Below are positions 41,881 through 49,095 of a stretch of DNA of 64,000 nucleotides, one piece after another; positions within the stretch are counted from its first letter, which is position 1, and the number at the start of each line of letters is the position of its first letter. The position numbers and the translations under genes were made by a program. The notes under the pieces were generated by a model. The model worked only from the letters and a program-made list of their open reading frames with translations, had not been told where the DNA came from and did no database searches. The DNA comes from Actinomadura chibensis NBRC 106107 (GTDB lineage: Bacteria; Actinomycetota; Actinomycetes; Streptosporangiales; Streptosporangiaceae), in assembly GCF_001552135.1 (NCBI RefSeq), contig NZ_BCQP01000016.1:62001-126000 (forward strand), given 5' to 3'.

Positions 41881-42830
41881 TTCCCTTCCACCACGCGCCG
41901 GATCCCGGCCGTCACGACGAAGGCCAGGACGGCGAGGGTGACGCCGACGGCGCAGCCGAGGCCGACCTCGCCGGTGTTGAACGTGCGGTTGTAGACCTCG
42001 TAGGCGGGGACCTTCGTCGCGTCGCCCGGCCCGCCCTCCGTGGCGTTGTAGATCAGGTCGAAGTTGCGGATCGCCATGATCGTGGTCAGCGTGAGCGCCA
42101 CCGCGAGCTCGCGCCGCAGCGCCGGGAGCGTCACCGCGAAGAACTCGCGGACGGCGCCCGCACCGTCGATCCGCGCCGCCTCGTACAGCTCGCGCGGGAT
42201 GCGCTGCACCCCGGCGAGGAACAGCACCATCGCGAGCCCGATCCCGACCCAGGTGCCGACGAGGCCGACCGCGGGCAGCGCGAACGTGAAGTCGCCGAGC
42301 CAGCCGCGCCGCCAGTCCGGCAGGCCGAGCGCGTGCGCCCAGCCGAGGACGGTGTTGACCGGGCCGTCCGCCGAGTACACCCAGCGCCACGCCACGGCCA
42401 CCGCGACCATCGCGACGACCTGCGGCAGGAACAGCACCGTCCGGAAGAACGCGAGGCCGTGGATCTTCGACCTCGACATCACCGCCACCAGCAGGAACGC
42501 GATGCAGCACGGCAGGACGGCGTAGAACACGATGAGCACCAGCAGGTGCCCGAACGCGCCGCGCAGCACGGGGTCGGACCAGATGGCGGTGTAGTTGGAG
42601 ACGCCCGCCCACGTCGCCGTCCCGAGGCCGTCCCAGTCGTACAGGGAGAACTGCGCCCCGCGCACCAGCGGCCACAGCAGGAACGCCCCGTACACGAGGA
42701 GGGCGGGCAGGACGTACAGCCAGCCGATCCTGCGTGGCTCGCCCGGAGGGCGGGACTCGACCCGCGCCTGGCGCGGCGCGGGCGCCTCGCCTCCGGACTT
42801 CCGGGTCTTGTGCCGCGCGACGGTCGTCAT
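41871..42830 (-). CDS. Sugar ABC transporter permease, MalF type
   Basis: A 319-residue permease with six membrane segments after a basic 25-residue N-terminus. The EAA loop is YEAARIDGAGAVREFFAVTLPAL. FRTVLFLPQVVAMVAVAVAWRW is the typical second or third membrane segment. It forms the channel with the MalG-type product. Only moderate Shine-Dalgarno (GGAG) lies before ATG 42830. The stop codon is part of the repeat boundary. Confidence 0.9.
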   Translation of the reverse strand: MTTVARHKTRKSGGEAPAPRQARVESRPPGEPRRIGWLYVLPALLVYGAFLLWPLVRGAQFSLYDWDGLGTATWAGVSNYTAIWSDPVLRGAFGHLLVLIVFYAVLPCCIAFLLVAVMSRSKIHGLAFFRTVLFLPQVVAMVAVAVAWRWVYSADGPVNTVLGWAHALGLPDWRRGWLGDFTFALPAVGLVGTWVGIGLAMVLFLAGVQRIPRELYEAARIDGAGAVREFFAVTLPALRRELAVALTLTTIMAIRNFDLIYNATEGGPGDATKVPAYEVYNRTFNTGEVGLGCAVGVTLAVLAFVVTAGIRRVVEGKDA

Positions 42831-42917
42831 GTGCGGGCTCCTTGGGTATCCGTCTCGGCCTGCGCCCCGTCCCGGCCGCGCCCGTCGAGGGGGCGGCCGG
42901 GACGGACCCGCCGGTCG

Positions 42918-44273
42918 TTACTTCTTCTTCTGGAAGGCGTCGTAGTCGTCCTGCGCGGCCTTCATGACCTCGTCGGCCGACTTCCGCCCGGCGATCAGCT
43001 CCTGGAGCGGTCCACCGAAGGCGTCGGCGAAGGTCGGCGTGGCGTAGTCGATGTAGGGCGTGATGCCGTCGTTCTTGCTCAGCTCGCCCCACGCCGCCGT
43101 GATCTCCTTCTGCAGCGGCTGGTCCGGCTGCTTGGAGGCGGCGAGCGCGGGCAGGTTGCCGGTCTCGACGGACACGTCCATCGCCTCGGGCGAGGTGATG
43201 AAGTTGATGTAGGCGGCGGCCACGTCCGGGTTCTTCGACTTGGACGTGATCGACCAGGGCAGGCTCTCCCCGCCCATCGTCGCCGTCGGCGCCCCGGCCT
43301 GCGGCGCGGGCGGCAGCATGAAGCCGACCTTGTCCTTCATCTTGTCGGCGAGGTCGGGCGCCCACCAGGTGCCGCCGAACAGGAACACGCCGTCGCCCTT
43401 GGCGAAGTTGACGGGCGTGTCGTCCCACTTGATCGAGTTGGCGTCCTTGGTGAAGTAGCCCTTCTTGGCCCAGTCGGCCAGCCGCTGCGCGGCCTGGACG
43501 TTCGGGCCGTCCGTCCAGGAGCCGCCGCTGCCGAACACCAGGTTGCGGACGGCCTCCTTGTTGTTGACCCCGTCCTGGACGATGCCGTAGAGCTGCATCG
43601 CGGGCAGCTTCTCGACGTTGCCGAACGCGATCGGGATCTCGTTCTTGTCCTTCGCCGCGGCGAGCGCCTGCTCGAACTCGTCCCAGGTCTTCGGCGGCTG
43701 GATGCCGAGCTTCGCCAGCTTCTCCTTGTTGTAGAAGAGGCCGACGATCTCACCGTTCAGCGAGACGCCGTACAGCTTGCCCTGGCCGATCAGCTTGCCG
43801 CCGTCGGTGACGCTGTTCAGGTCCGTCAGGCCCTTCGGGTAGCGCTTCTTCCACCCGTAGGCCTGGTCGTAGGAGTCCAGCGGGAGGAGCATCCCGGCCT
43901 TGACGAACTGCGCCATCGACGCGTAGCCCTGGTTGGCCTCGACGACGTCCGGCGGGTTGCTGCCGGACAGCGCGAGCCGGAGCGTCTTCTGCAGGTCGGA
44001 GAACGACCGCGACACCCGGTTGATCTTGACGTTCGGGTACTTGGCCTGGAACCGCTTGTTCAGCTCCTCGATCTGCTTCTTCTGCCCGCCCTGGACCTCC
44101 TGGTCCCAGACGGTGAGAGTGACGTCGCCGGCCTTGGCGACGTCGGTGCTGACCGCCGCGGGCGCCTTGCTCTCGGGCTTGTCGTCGGACGAGCCCGGCG
44201 CGCACGCGGCGGCGAACGCGGTGAGGAGGGCCGCGGCCGCCGCGACCGTCCCTCGTCTCATGAATGTCGGCAT
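42918..44273 (-). CDS. Sugar ABC transporter substrate-binding lipoprotein
   Basis: A 451-residue type II binding protein (family 1 extracellular solute-binding). The signal peptide ends in lipobox AAAC with Cys at residue 24. Mature segments include LTVWDQEVQGGQKKQIEELNKRF and AKYPNVKINRVSRSFSDL, and the C-terminal KSADEVMKAAQDDYDAFQKKK is typical. AGGGAG precedes ATG 44273. It binds an oligosaccharide or glycoside for the two permeases. The gap of 85 bases from the PfkB gene is long enough for an internal promoter, none obvious. Confidence 0.9.
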   Translation of the reverse strand: MPTFMRRGTVAAAAALLTAFAAACAPGSSDDKPESKAPAAVSTDVAKAGDVTLTVWDQEVQGGQKKQIEELNKRFQAKYPNVKINRVSRSFSDLQKTLRLALSGSNPPDVVEANQGYASMAQFVKAGMLLPLDSYDQAYGWKKRYPKGLTDLNSVTDGGKLIGQGKLYGVSLNGEIVGLFYNKEKLAKLGIQPPKTWDEFEQALAAAKDKNEIPIAFGNVEKLPAMQLYGIVQDGVNNKEAVRNLVFGSGGSWTDGPNVQAAQRLADWAKKGYFTKDANSIKWDDTPVNFAKGDGVFLFGGTWWAPDLADKMKDKVGFMLPPAPQAGAPTATMGGESLPWSITSKSKNPDVAAAYINFITSPEAMDVSVETGNLPALAASKQPDQPLQKEITAAWGELSKNDGITPYIDYATPTFADAFGGPLQELIAGRKSADEVMKAAQDDYDAFQKKK

Positions 44274-44358
44274 ATCCTGCGGCTCCCTTTGTGCTCTCTA
44301 TCCCTGGGGTGGGTGGTGGTGCTGCGTGGTGTCCGGCGCCGCGCGCGGCGTCCCGGGA

Positions 44359-45567
44359 TCAGGACGGCGACTCGACGTCGGCCCGGAGGGTCGGCTCGGC
44401 GCGGACGACGGTGTCGTCCGCCGAGTCGGGGATGAAGTCGACGACGAACGCGTAGTCGGCCAGCACCGCTTCGGGCACCTCGCCGGACTCGCCGAACGCC
44501 GCGATCTCGCCCCAGCAGGGCGCGCCGAGCGACCCGCTGCGGTGCCGGACCGACAGGCCCGCGCACAGGTTCGCGAACTTCAGCCGCTCGGCCAGCGGCA
44601 GCCCGGCGAGCGTCCCGAACAGGAACCCGGCGCCGAACACGTCGCCCGCGCCGGTCGCGTCGAGCGGCCGCACCGGCAGCGCGTCGGTCTCGGCGACCTC
44701 CCCGGTCGCGGAGTCGATCGCGATGGCGCCCGCGCCGCCCCGCTTCACGACCACGACCGGGACGCGCTCGGACAGCGCGCGGGCCGCGTCCTCCGGCGTG
44801 CCGGTGCGCGTGTAGGCCATGGCCTCCACGGCGTTCGGCAGGAAGACGTCCACGTCCGCCAGCCGGTCGAGCACCTCGCTCGACCAGGTCTCGGTCGCGT
44901 CCCAGCCGAGGTCGGCGAAGACGAGCGTCCCGGACCGGCGCATCTCCCGCGCCCAGCCGGGCACCGGCCGCTCGATGTCGACGAAGCAGGCGCGCGCGGA
45001 CGGCGGCCGGGAGCCGAGCACCGCCTCCGCGCCGTCCGCGTCCGCCGCGCCCCCGCCCGCCGAGTCCGCCCCCGCGGTGGACTCGGCGCCCGGCATGGGC
45101 TTGGCGTAGGTGACCATGCTGCGGTCGGAGTCGTAGGCCAGGGACACGGTGACCGGCGTGGGCCAGCCCGTGACCTTGCGGGAGTGGCCGAGGTCGATGC
45201 CCTCCTGCTCGGCGAGCGTCCGCCACAGGTACGCGCCGAACAGGTCGTCGCCGAACGGCGCGGCGAGGCCGACGCGCAGCCCGAGCCTGCTCATCGCGAC
45301 CGCGATGTTCGCGATCCCGCCGGGCGCCGAGCCGAGCCCCTCGGTGAACAGCTCCGTCCCGGGCGGCGGCAGCCCCGGCAGCCCGGTGAAGATCATGTCC
45401 ATGAACACCTGGCCGCTGAGGAACACGTCCAGCTCCGGGGACGCGCCGGGGTCGCCCCCGCGGCGCAGCATGTCCCCGGCGAGGCCGCGCTCGGTGCACG
45501 GGTCGGCGAGGTCCGGCTCGGGCGGGCGCCCGGCGGCCGGGTCCCCGTTCAGGGTCTCTACTGCCAT
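44359..45567 (-). CDS. PfkB family carbohydrate kinase
   Basis: A 402-residue ribokinase/PfkB sugar kinase, longer than the usual 300-330 because of an N-terminal extension of about 45 residues and an Ala/Gly-rich insertion near residue 165. The GSAPGGIANIAVAMSRLG motif and the catalytic DATGAGDVFGAGFLFG are intact. It phosphorylates a sugar in the cytoplasm; with an ABC importer delivering unphosphorylated sugar it may supply the phosphorylated substrate for the GH4 enzyme. ATG overlaps the GH4 stop by one base (TGATG). Confidence 0.87.
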   Translation of the reverse strand: MAVETLNGDPAAGRPPEPDLADPCTERGLAGDMLRRGGDPGASPELDVFLSGQVFMDMIFTGLPGLPPPGTELFTEGLGSAPGGIANIAVAMSRLGLRVGLAAPFGDDLFGAYLWRTLAEQEGIDLGHSRKVTGWPTPVTVSLAYDSDRSMVTYAKPMPGAESTAGADSAGGGAADADGAEAVLGSRPPSARACFVDIERPVPGWAREMRRSGTLVFADLGWDATETWSSEVLDRLADVDVFLPNAVEAMAYTRTGTPEDAARALSERVPVVVVKRGGAGAIAIDSATGEVAETDALPVRPLDATGAGDVFGAGFLFGTLAGLPLAERLKFANLCAGLSVRHRSGSLGAPCWGEIAAFGESGEVPEAVLADYAFVVDFIPDSADDTVVRAEPTLRADVESPS

Positions 45568-46952
45568 CAGGCCCTGCCTTTCTGGGAGGGGGCGCCCGGC
45601 TCGAACACGGCGGCCACGCCCGGGATGCGGTCGATGTAGCCGTCCAGCAGGCGCCGGGCGACCGGTACCGAGTCGACCAGCGGGTGCAGCGCGAACGCCT
45701 GCACGGCGGCCGTCCGCGACCCGGTCGTGGCGGCCTCGATCGTCAGCCGCTCCACGGCCTTGACCTGCTGCATCATCCCCGTCTGGTGCAGGTCCGGCTG
45801 GTCGAGGACGAGCGGGTGCACTCCGTTCGCGTCGACCGTGACCGGCACCTCGACGACCGCGTCCGCGGGCAGCGCGGCGACGGTCGACCCGTTCCGCACG
45901 TTCAGGATCATCGTCGCGGGCTCGTTGCGGCTGATCGCGGCCATCACGCTGAGCGCGACGCGGGCGTAGCCCTCCTCGGCCGGGTCGATCCCGGACTGGA
46001 CGTCGAGCGGCTCGCCGGTCCGCGCGCCCTTCATCTCGGCCATGTAGCTCGCGCTGCGGGAAGCGACCGTCTCGCGCCACAGCTCCATGGCCGCGCCGCC
46101 GGACGCCGCCGCGATCCGCTCGTAGAACGCCTGCTGCTGCTTGAGCAGGAACTCGCCGCGGGTCTGCCCGGCGTCGAGGGTGGCGCGCACCGCGTCGCGG
46201 TTGAAGTAGTAGTAGTACAGGTACTCGTTGGGGATGACGCCGAGGTCGCGCAGCCAGTCGCCGCCGAAGACCACGCCCTCCTCCAGCGTCCCGAGCACGT
46301 CGTCGTCGGCGAGCAGGGCCGGGAGGACGTCGACGCCGTCGTGCAGGATCCGCCGCATCCAGCCGAGGTGGTTCAGCCCGACGTAGTCGAGCTGGACGCG
46401 GGCCGGGTCGAGCCCGAGCGCCGCCGCCACCCGCGCGCCCAGCCCGGACGGCGTGTCGCAGATGCCGAGCACCCGGTCGCCGAGCACGGCCTGCATCGCC
46501 TCGGTGATCATCCCGGCGGGGTTCGTGAAGTTGATGACGTAGGCGTCGGGCGCGAGTTCGCGCACGCGGTGCGCGATGTCGAGCATGACGGGGATGGTGC
46601 GCAGCCCGTAGGCGATGCCGCCCGGGCCGGTCGTCTCCTGGCCGAGGACGTTCAGGTCGAGCGCGACCCGCTCGTCGCACACCCGGCCGGCGAGGCCGCC
46701 GACGCGGATCGCGGAGAACACGAAGTCGGCGCCCTCCAGCGCCTTGTCGAGCACGGTGCTCGTGTGGACCCGCGGCGCCGCCTCCGCCCCGCCCGCCAGC
46801 GTCGCGAGGATGTCGGCCATCACGTCGAGCCGGCCCGCTTCGGAGTCGTGCAGCCAGACCTCCTCGATGCGCGGGGAGCCTGGGTCCTGCAGCAGGGCCT
46901 GGTACACGAACGGCACCCGGAACCCGCCACCGCCGAGAATGGCCAGCTTCAT
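45567..46952 (-). CDS. Family 4 glycosidase (6-phospho-beta-glucosidase-like)
   Basis: A 461-residue NAD- and metal-dependent GH4 enzyme. The dinucleotide motif is LAILGGGGFRVPFVYQAL, the metal-site Cys is in GICDTPSGLG and the metal-site His in DYVGLNHLGWMRR. NFTNPAGMITEAM is conserved. The usual CNxP element reads CDTP here. The last seven residues (PSQKGRA) are encoded by a remnant of the junction repeat. It follows the DeoR gene by an ATGA overlap and precedes the kinase gene. It has no PTS neighbour, so its phospho-substrate preference is doubtful. Confidence 0.85.
   Translation of the reverse strand: MKLAILGGGGFRVPFVYQALLQDPGSPRIEEVWLHDSEAGRLDVMADILATLAGGAEAAPRVHTSTVLDKALEGADFVFSAIRVGGLAGRVCDERVALDLNVLGQETTGPGGIAYGLRTIPVMLDIAHRVRELAPDAYVINFTNPAGMITEAMQAVLGDRVLGICDTPSGLGARVAAALGLDPARVQLDYVGLNHLGWMRRILHDGVDVLPALLADDDVLGTLEEGVVFGGDWLRDLGVIPNEYLYYYYFNRDAVRATLDAGQTRGEFLLKQQQAFYERIAAASGGAAMELWRETVASRSASYMAEMKGARTGEPLDVQSGIDPAEEGYARVALSVMAAISRNEPATMILNVRNGSTVAALPADAVVEVPVTVDANGVHPLVLDQPDLHQTGMMQQVKAVERLTIEAATTGSRTAAVQAFALHPLVDSVPVARRLLDGYIDRIPGVAAVFEPGAPSQKGRA
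45572..45586 (-). repeat. Remnant of junction repeat element
   Basis: CCCTGCCTTTCTGGG on + is identical to the end of the 77-base units (41802-41816). It sits at the GH4/kinase junction and supplies AGAAAGGCAGGG as the ribosome-binding region for the kinase. Confidence 0.55.
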
Positions 46953-47710
46953 GCGATGTACACCTTCCCGCCCGCCTGCCGGCAGACATCGAGAGTCCTG
47001 GGGTCGGCGCCGGCGGTGGTGACCAGGGCGTCGACGCGCGCGAGGGAGCACACGCGCAGCGATCCGGTGCCGGGGAACTTCGCCTCCGAGGCGACCAGCA
47101 CCACCCGGTCGGCAGACTCCAGCATCGCCTGCTTGACCGGCGTCTCGACCTCCATGTCGTCCATGACGTGACCGTCCGGCCGCACCCCGGTGCAGCTGAG
47201 GAACACCAGGTCGGCGCGGACCTGGCGGAGCGCCGTCGAGGTGAGGGAGCCGACGAGCGAGAGGTAGTTGCGGCGCACGACGCCGCCGAGCAGGCACAGC
47301 CGGACGGCCTCGTCGTCGCGCAGTTCGTCCAGCACGGCCAGGTTGTTGGTGATCACCGTGACCGGCCGGCCGCGCAGGTGCCTCGCGATGAGCCGGGTGC
47401 TGGTGCCGATGTCGAGCACGACGACCATCTCGTCCTCGACCAGGGCGGCGGCCCGCGCGGCGACCGCCGCCTTCTCCGCGCTGTCGTGCTCGGCCGACGC
47501 GGCGAAGGAGATCTCCGGCACGGCCGAGCGCGGCGACAGCGCCGCTCCGCCGTAGGTGCGCTGGAGCTCGCCGTTGCGGTCCAGCACGTCGAGATCGCGC
47601 CGGATCGTCGACTCGCTCACCTGAAGGGTCTCGGCCAGCTCCCTGACCGAGGCCGCCCCCTTGGTACGCAGGGACGACACGATCTGCGCACGCCTCTTGC
47701 TCGATGTCAC
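46949..47710 (-). CDS. DeoR family transcriptional regulator
   Basis: A 253-residue DeoR repressor. The N-terminal winged HTH (about residues 5-57) contains SVRELAETLQVSESTIRRDLD and ends in TYGGAAL, a family signature. The C-terminal sugar-phosphate-sensing domain includes IGTSTRLIARHL and ITNNLAVLDEL. It starts at GTG 47710 and is first in the series with GH4, kinase and importer genes, so it likely represses them until a sugar phosphate binds. The -10 element and an inverted repeat lie directly before the GTG. Confidence 0.88.
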   Translation of the reverse strand: MTSSKRRAQIVSSLRTKGAASVRELAETLQVSESTIRRDLDVLDRNGELQRTYGGAALSPRSAVPEISFAASAEHDSAEKAAVAARAAALVEDEMVVVLDIGTSTRLIARHLRGRPVTVITNNLAVLDELRDDEAVRLCLLGGVVRRNYLSLVGSLTSTALRQVRADLVFLSCTGVRPDGHVMDDMEVETPVKQAMLESADRVVLVASEAKFPGTGSLRVCSLARVDALVTTAGADPRTLDVCRQAGGKVYIA

Positions 47711-47733
47711 GCACAGGACGGTAACACCTGTGC
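47711..47733 (-). promoter_or_regulatory. DeoR promoter and inverted-repeat operator, leaderless
   Basis: GCACAGG (47711-47717) and CCTGTGC (47727-47733) are perfect 7-bp arms with a nine-base spacer. In the spacer the - strand reads TACCGT, a -10-like hexamer seven bases before GTG 47710. A repressor bound to the arms would cover the promoter, fitting autoregulation. Confidence 0.5.
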
Positions 47734-47847
47734 ACGACTTCGGTCATCACCCGGTCAACCGTCTGCCCGAAGTCCGTCATTCACCCCGCTGACGTGCGGA
47801 AAGCCGGTCAAGGCGACCACCCGGTCAGGGTACCGTGTCAACTCCTC

Positions 47848-47857
47848 GGAACGTTCC
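47848..47857. promoter_or_regulatory. GGAACGTTCC palindrome
   Basis: A perfect 10-bp palindrome lies in the 271-base gap between the DeoR gene and the methyltransferase gene. Such centres are common in LacI-type sugar operators, but no LacI gene is in the window. The rest of the gap holds only GC-rich inverted repeats. Confidence 0.25.
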
Positions 47858-47981
47858 AACAAACGCCGGTCCGGACACGGCCGGACCGGCGGCCGGAGCG
47901 CCGCCGGACTTTGTCAGGACATCACGTCAACTCCGCGCCCGGTCCGGGCGCGGCGGCGGCGGGAGGCCCGCGAAAAAATCT

Positions 47982-48905
47982 TCAGGCGCCGCGCCCGCGG
48001 CGGCGCACCGCCCGGGGCAGCGCGGTGGCCGACCGGCCGACCTTGAAGCTGACCGAGTTGCGGACGGAGTCGAGCTCGTCCCGCGCGCGGGCGAGCCGGT
48101 CCTCCGCGCGGGCCAGCCGGTCCTCGGAGTTCGCGAGGCGCTCCTTGAGCCTGCCCAACTCGTCCTTCTTCGGCCGCGCCGCCTTGCCCTTGATGCGGAC
48201 GAGGTCGTGCCCGGCGACCCGCTGGACCTCGTGCCAGACGTCGTCGCGTCCGGCGAGCCAGTCGAGCAGCTCGGCCTGGACGGCGCCCGCGTCGCCCCAC
48301 GTCCCGTACAGCTTCTGCGTGGTGACGCAGATCGGGCGGAGCCCGTCGTCGGCCACCGCCTCCCAGACGGCGGCGGCGACGCCGGGGGTGTGCTCGGAGC
48401 GGTAGTCGTCGCAGACGAGGAGGCCGTCCGGGGGGAGCATGACGTGCGCGGCCCGGATGTCGCCGTGCACGTGCTCGTACAGGTGGGACGCGTCCACGTG
48501 CACGAACCTGGCGCTGTCCGGTTCGACGTGGTCGAGGATCTCGGACGTCGGCCCCTGGACGATCTCCGGGAGCCGGTCGTGGAAGGCGCGGTAGTTCGCC
48601 TCGAAGGCGGTGCGGGTCAGGGTGGCGTACGACCCGTTCATCTCGGCCTGGTTCGAGTCGTCCGGTGCGTCGGAGTCGAACAGGTCGCAGACGGTGAAGG
48701 TCTCGCCGTCGCGCAGGTGGCGGCCGATGAGGATGGCGCTCTTGCCGAGGTAGGAGCCGAGCTCCACGAGGTCGCCCCGCTCGCCTCGGCGCTCCTGGCG
48801 TTCCAGGAACCAGGTGAAGAGCAGTTGGTCGACCTTGGGGAACCAGCCCCGGACGTCGTCGATTGAGGCGGGGAGGCGGGTCTGGCGGGTCTCTTCGCTG
48901 ATCAT
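47982..48905 (-). CDS. SAM-dependent methyltransferase (family 24-like) with C-terminal coiled coil
   Basis: A 307-residue protein. The SAM motif is LVELGSYLGKSAILIGRHL (about residues 47-65), FTVCDLFDSD is motif II, and VHVDASHLYEHVHGDIRAAHVML with VCDDYRSEHTPGV matches the class I family that methylates sugars or hydroxyls in glycan and natural-product clusters. From about residue 245 a heptad-rich helix (LKERLANSEDRLARAEDRL) forms a coiled coil. GGAGCC precedes ATG 48905. It is divergent from the secreted lipoprotein gene and isolated from other glycan genes. Confidence 0.8.
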   Translation of the reverse strand: MISEETRQTRLPASIDDVRGWFPKVDQLLFTWFLERQERRGERGDLVELGSYLGKSAILIGRHLRDGETFTVCDLFDSDAPDDSNQAEMNGSYATLTRTAFEANYRAFHDRLPEIVQGPTSEILDHVEPDSARFVHVDASHLYEHVHGDIRAAHVMLPPDGLLVCDDYRSEHTPGVAAAVWEAVADDGLRPICVTTQKLYGTWGDAGAVQAELLDWLAGRDDVWHEVQRVAGHDLVRIKGKAARPKKDELGRLKERLANSEDRLARAEDRLARARDELDSVRNSVSFKVGRSATALPRAVRRRGRGA

Positions 48906-49095
48906 GTTGGGAGGCTCCAACGTGTTCGGGGGCAGCGCGGAGCGGACCGGGCCCGCGGGGCCGGCCGTGATCCGCGCCGTGGCGGGAGAACGACGCTGCG
49001 ATCCGGCGTATACCGGAGTCGTCATGATAGGCGAGGCGCGCCCGTTGGCAATTACGGGCCGTCGCCGGTCGGTCGCGGAAGGAGCTCTGGTCTCT

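Noticed and set aside
40974..44435. A 1153-codon open frame on + across the sugar importer genes
   Set aside because: It runs antisense to four well-supported genes, has no family motif, and its Arg/Gly/Asp-rich composition is the usual shadow of GC-rich coding DNA.
47821..47980. GC-rich inverted repeats between DeoR and methyltransferase genes as a small RNA
   Set aside because: Only short palindromes typical of such composition; no promoter plus terminator pair could be supported.
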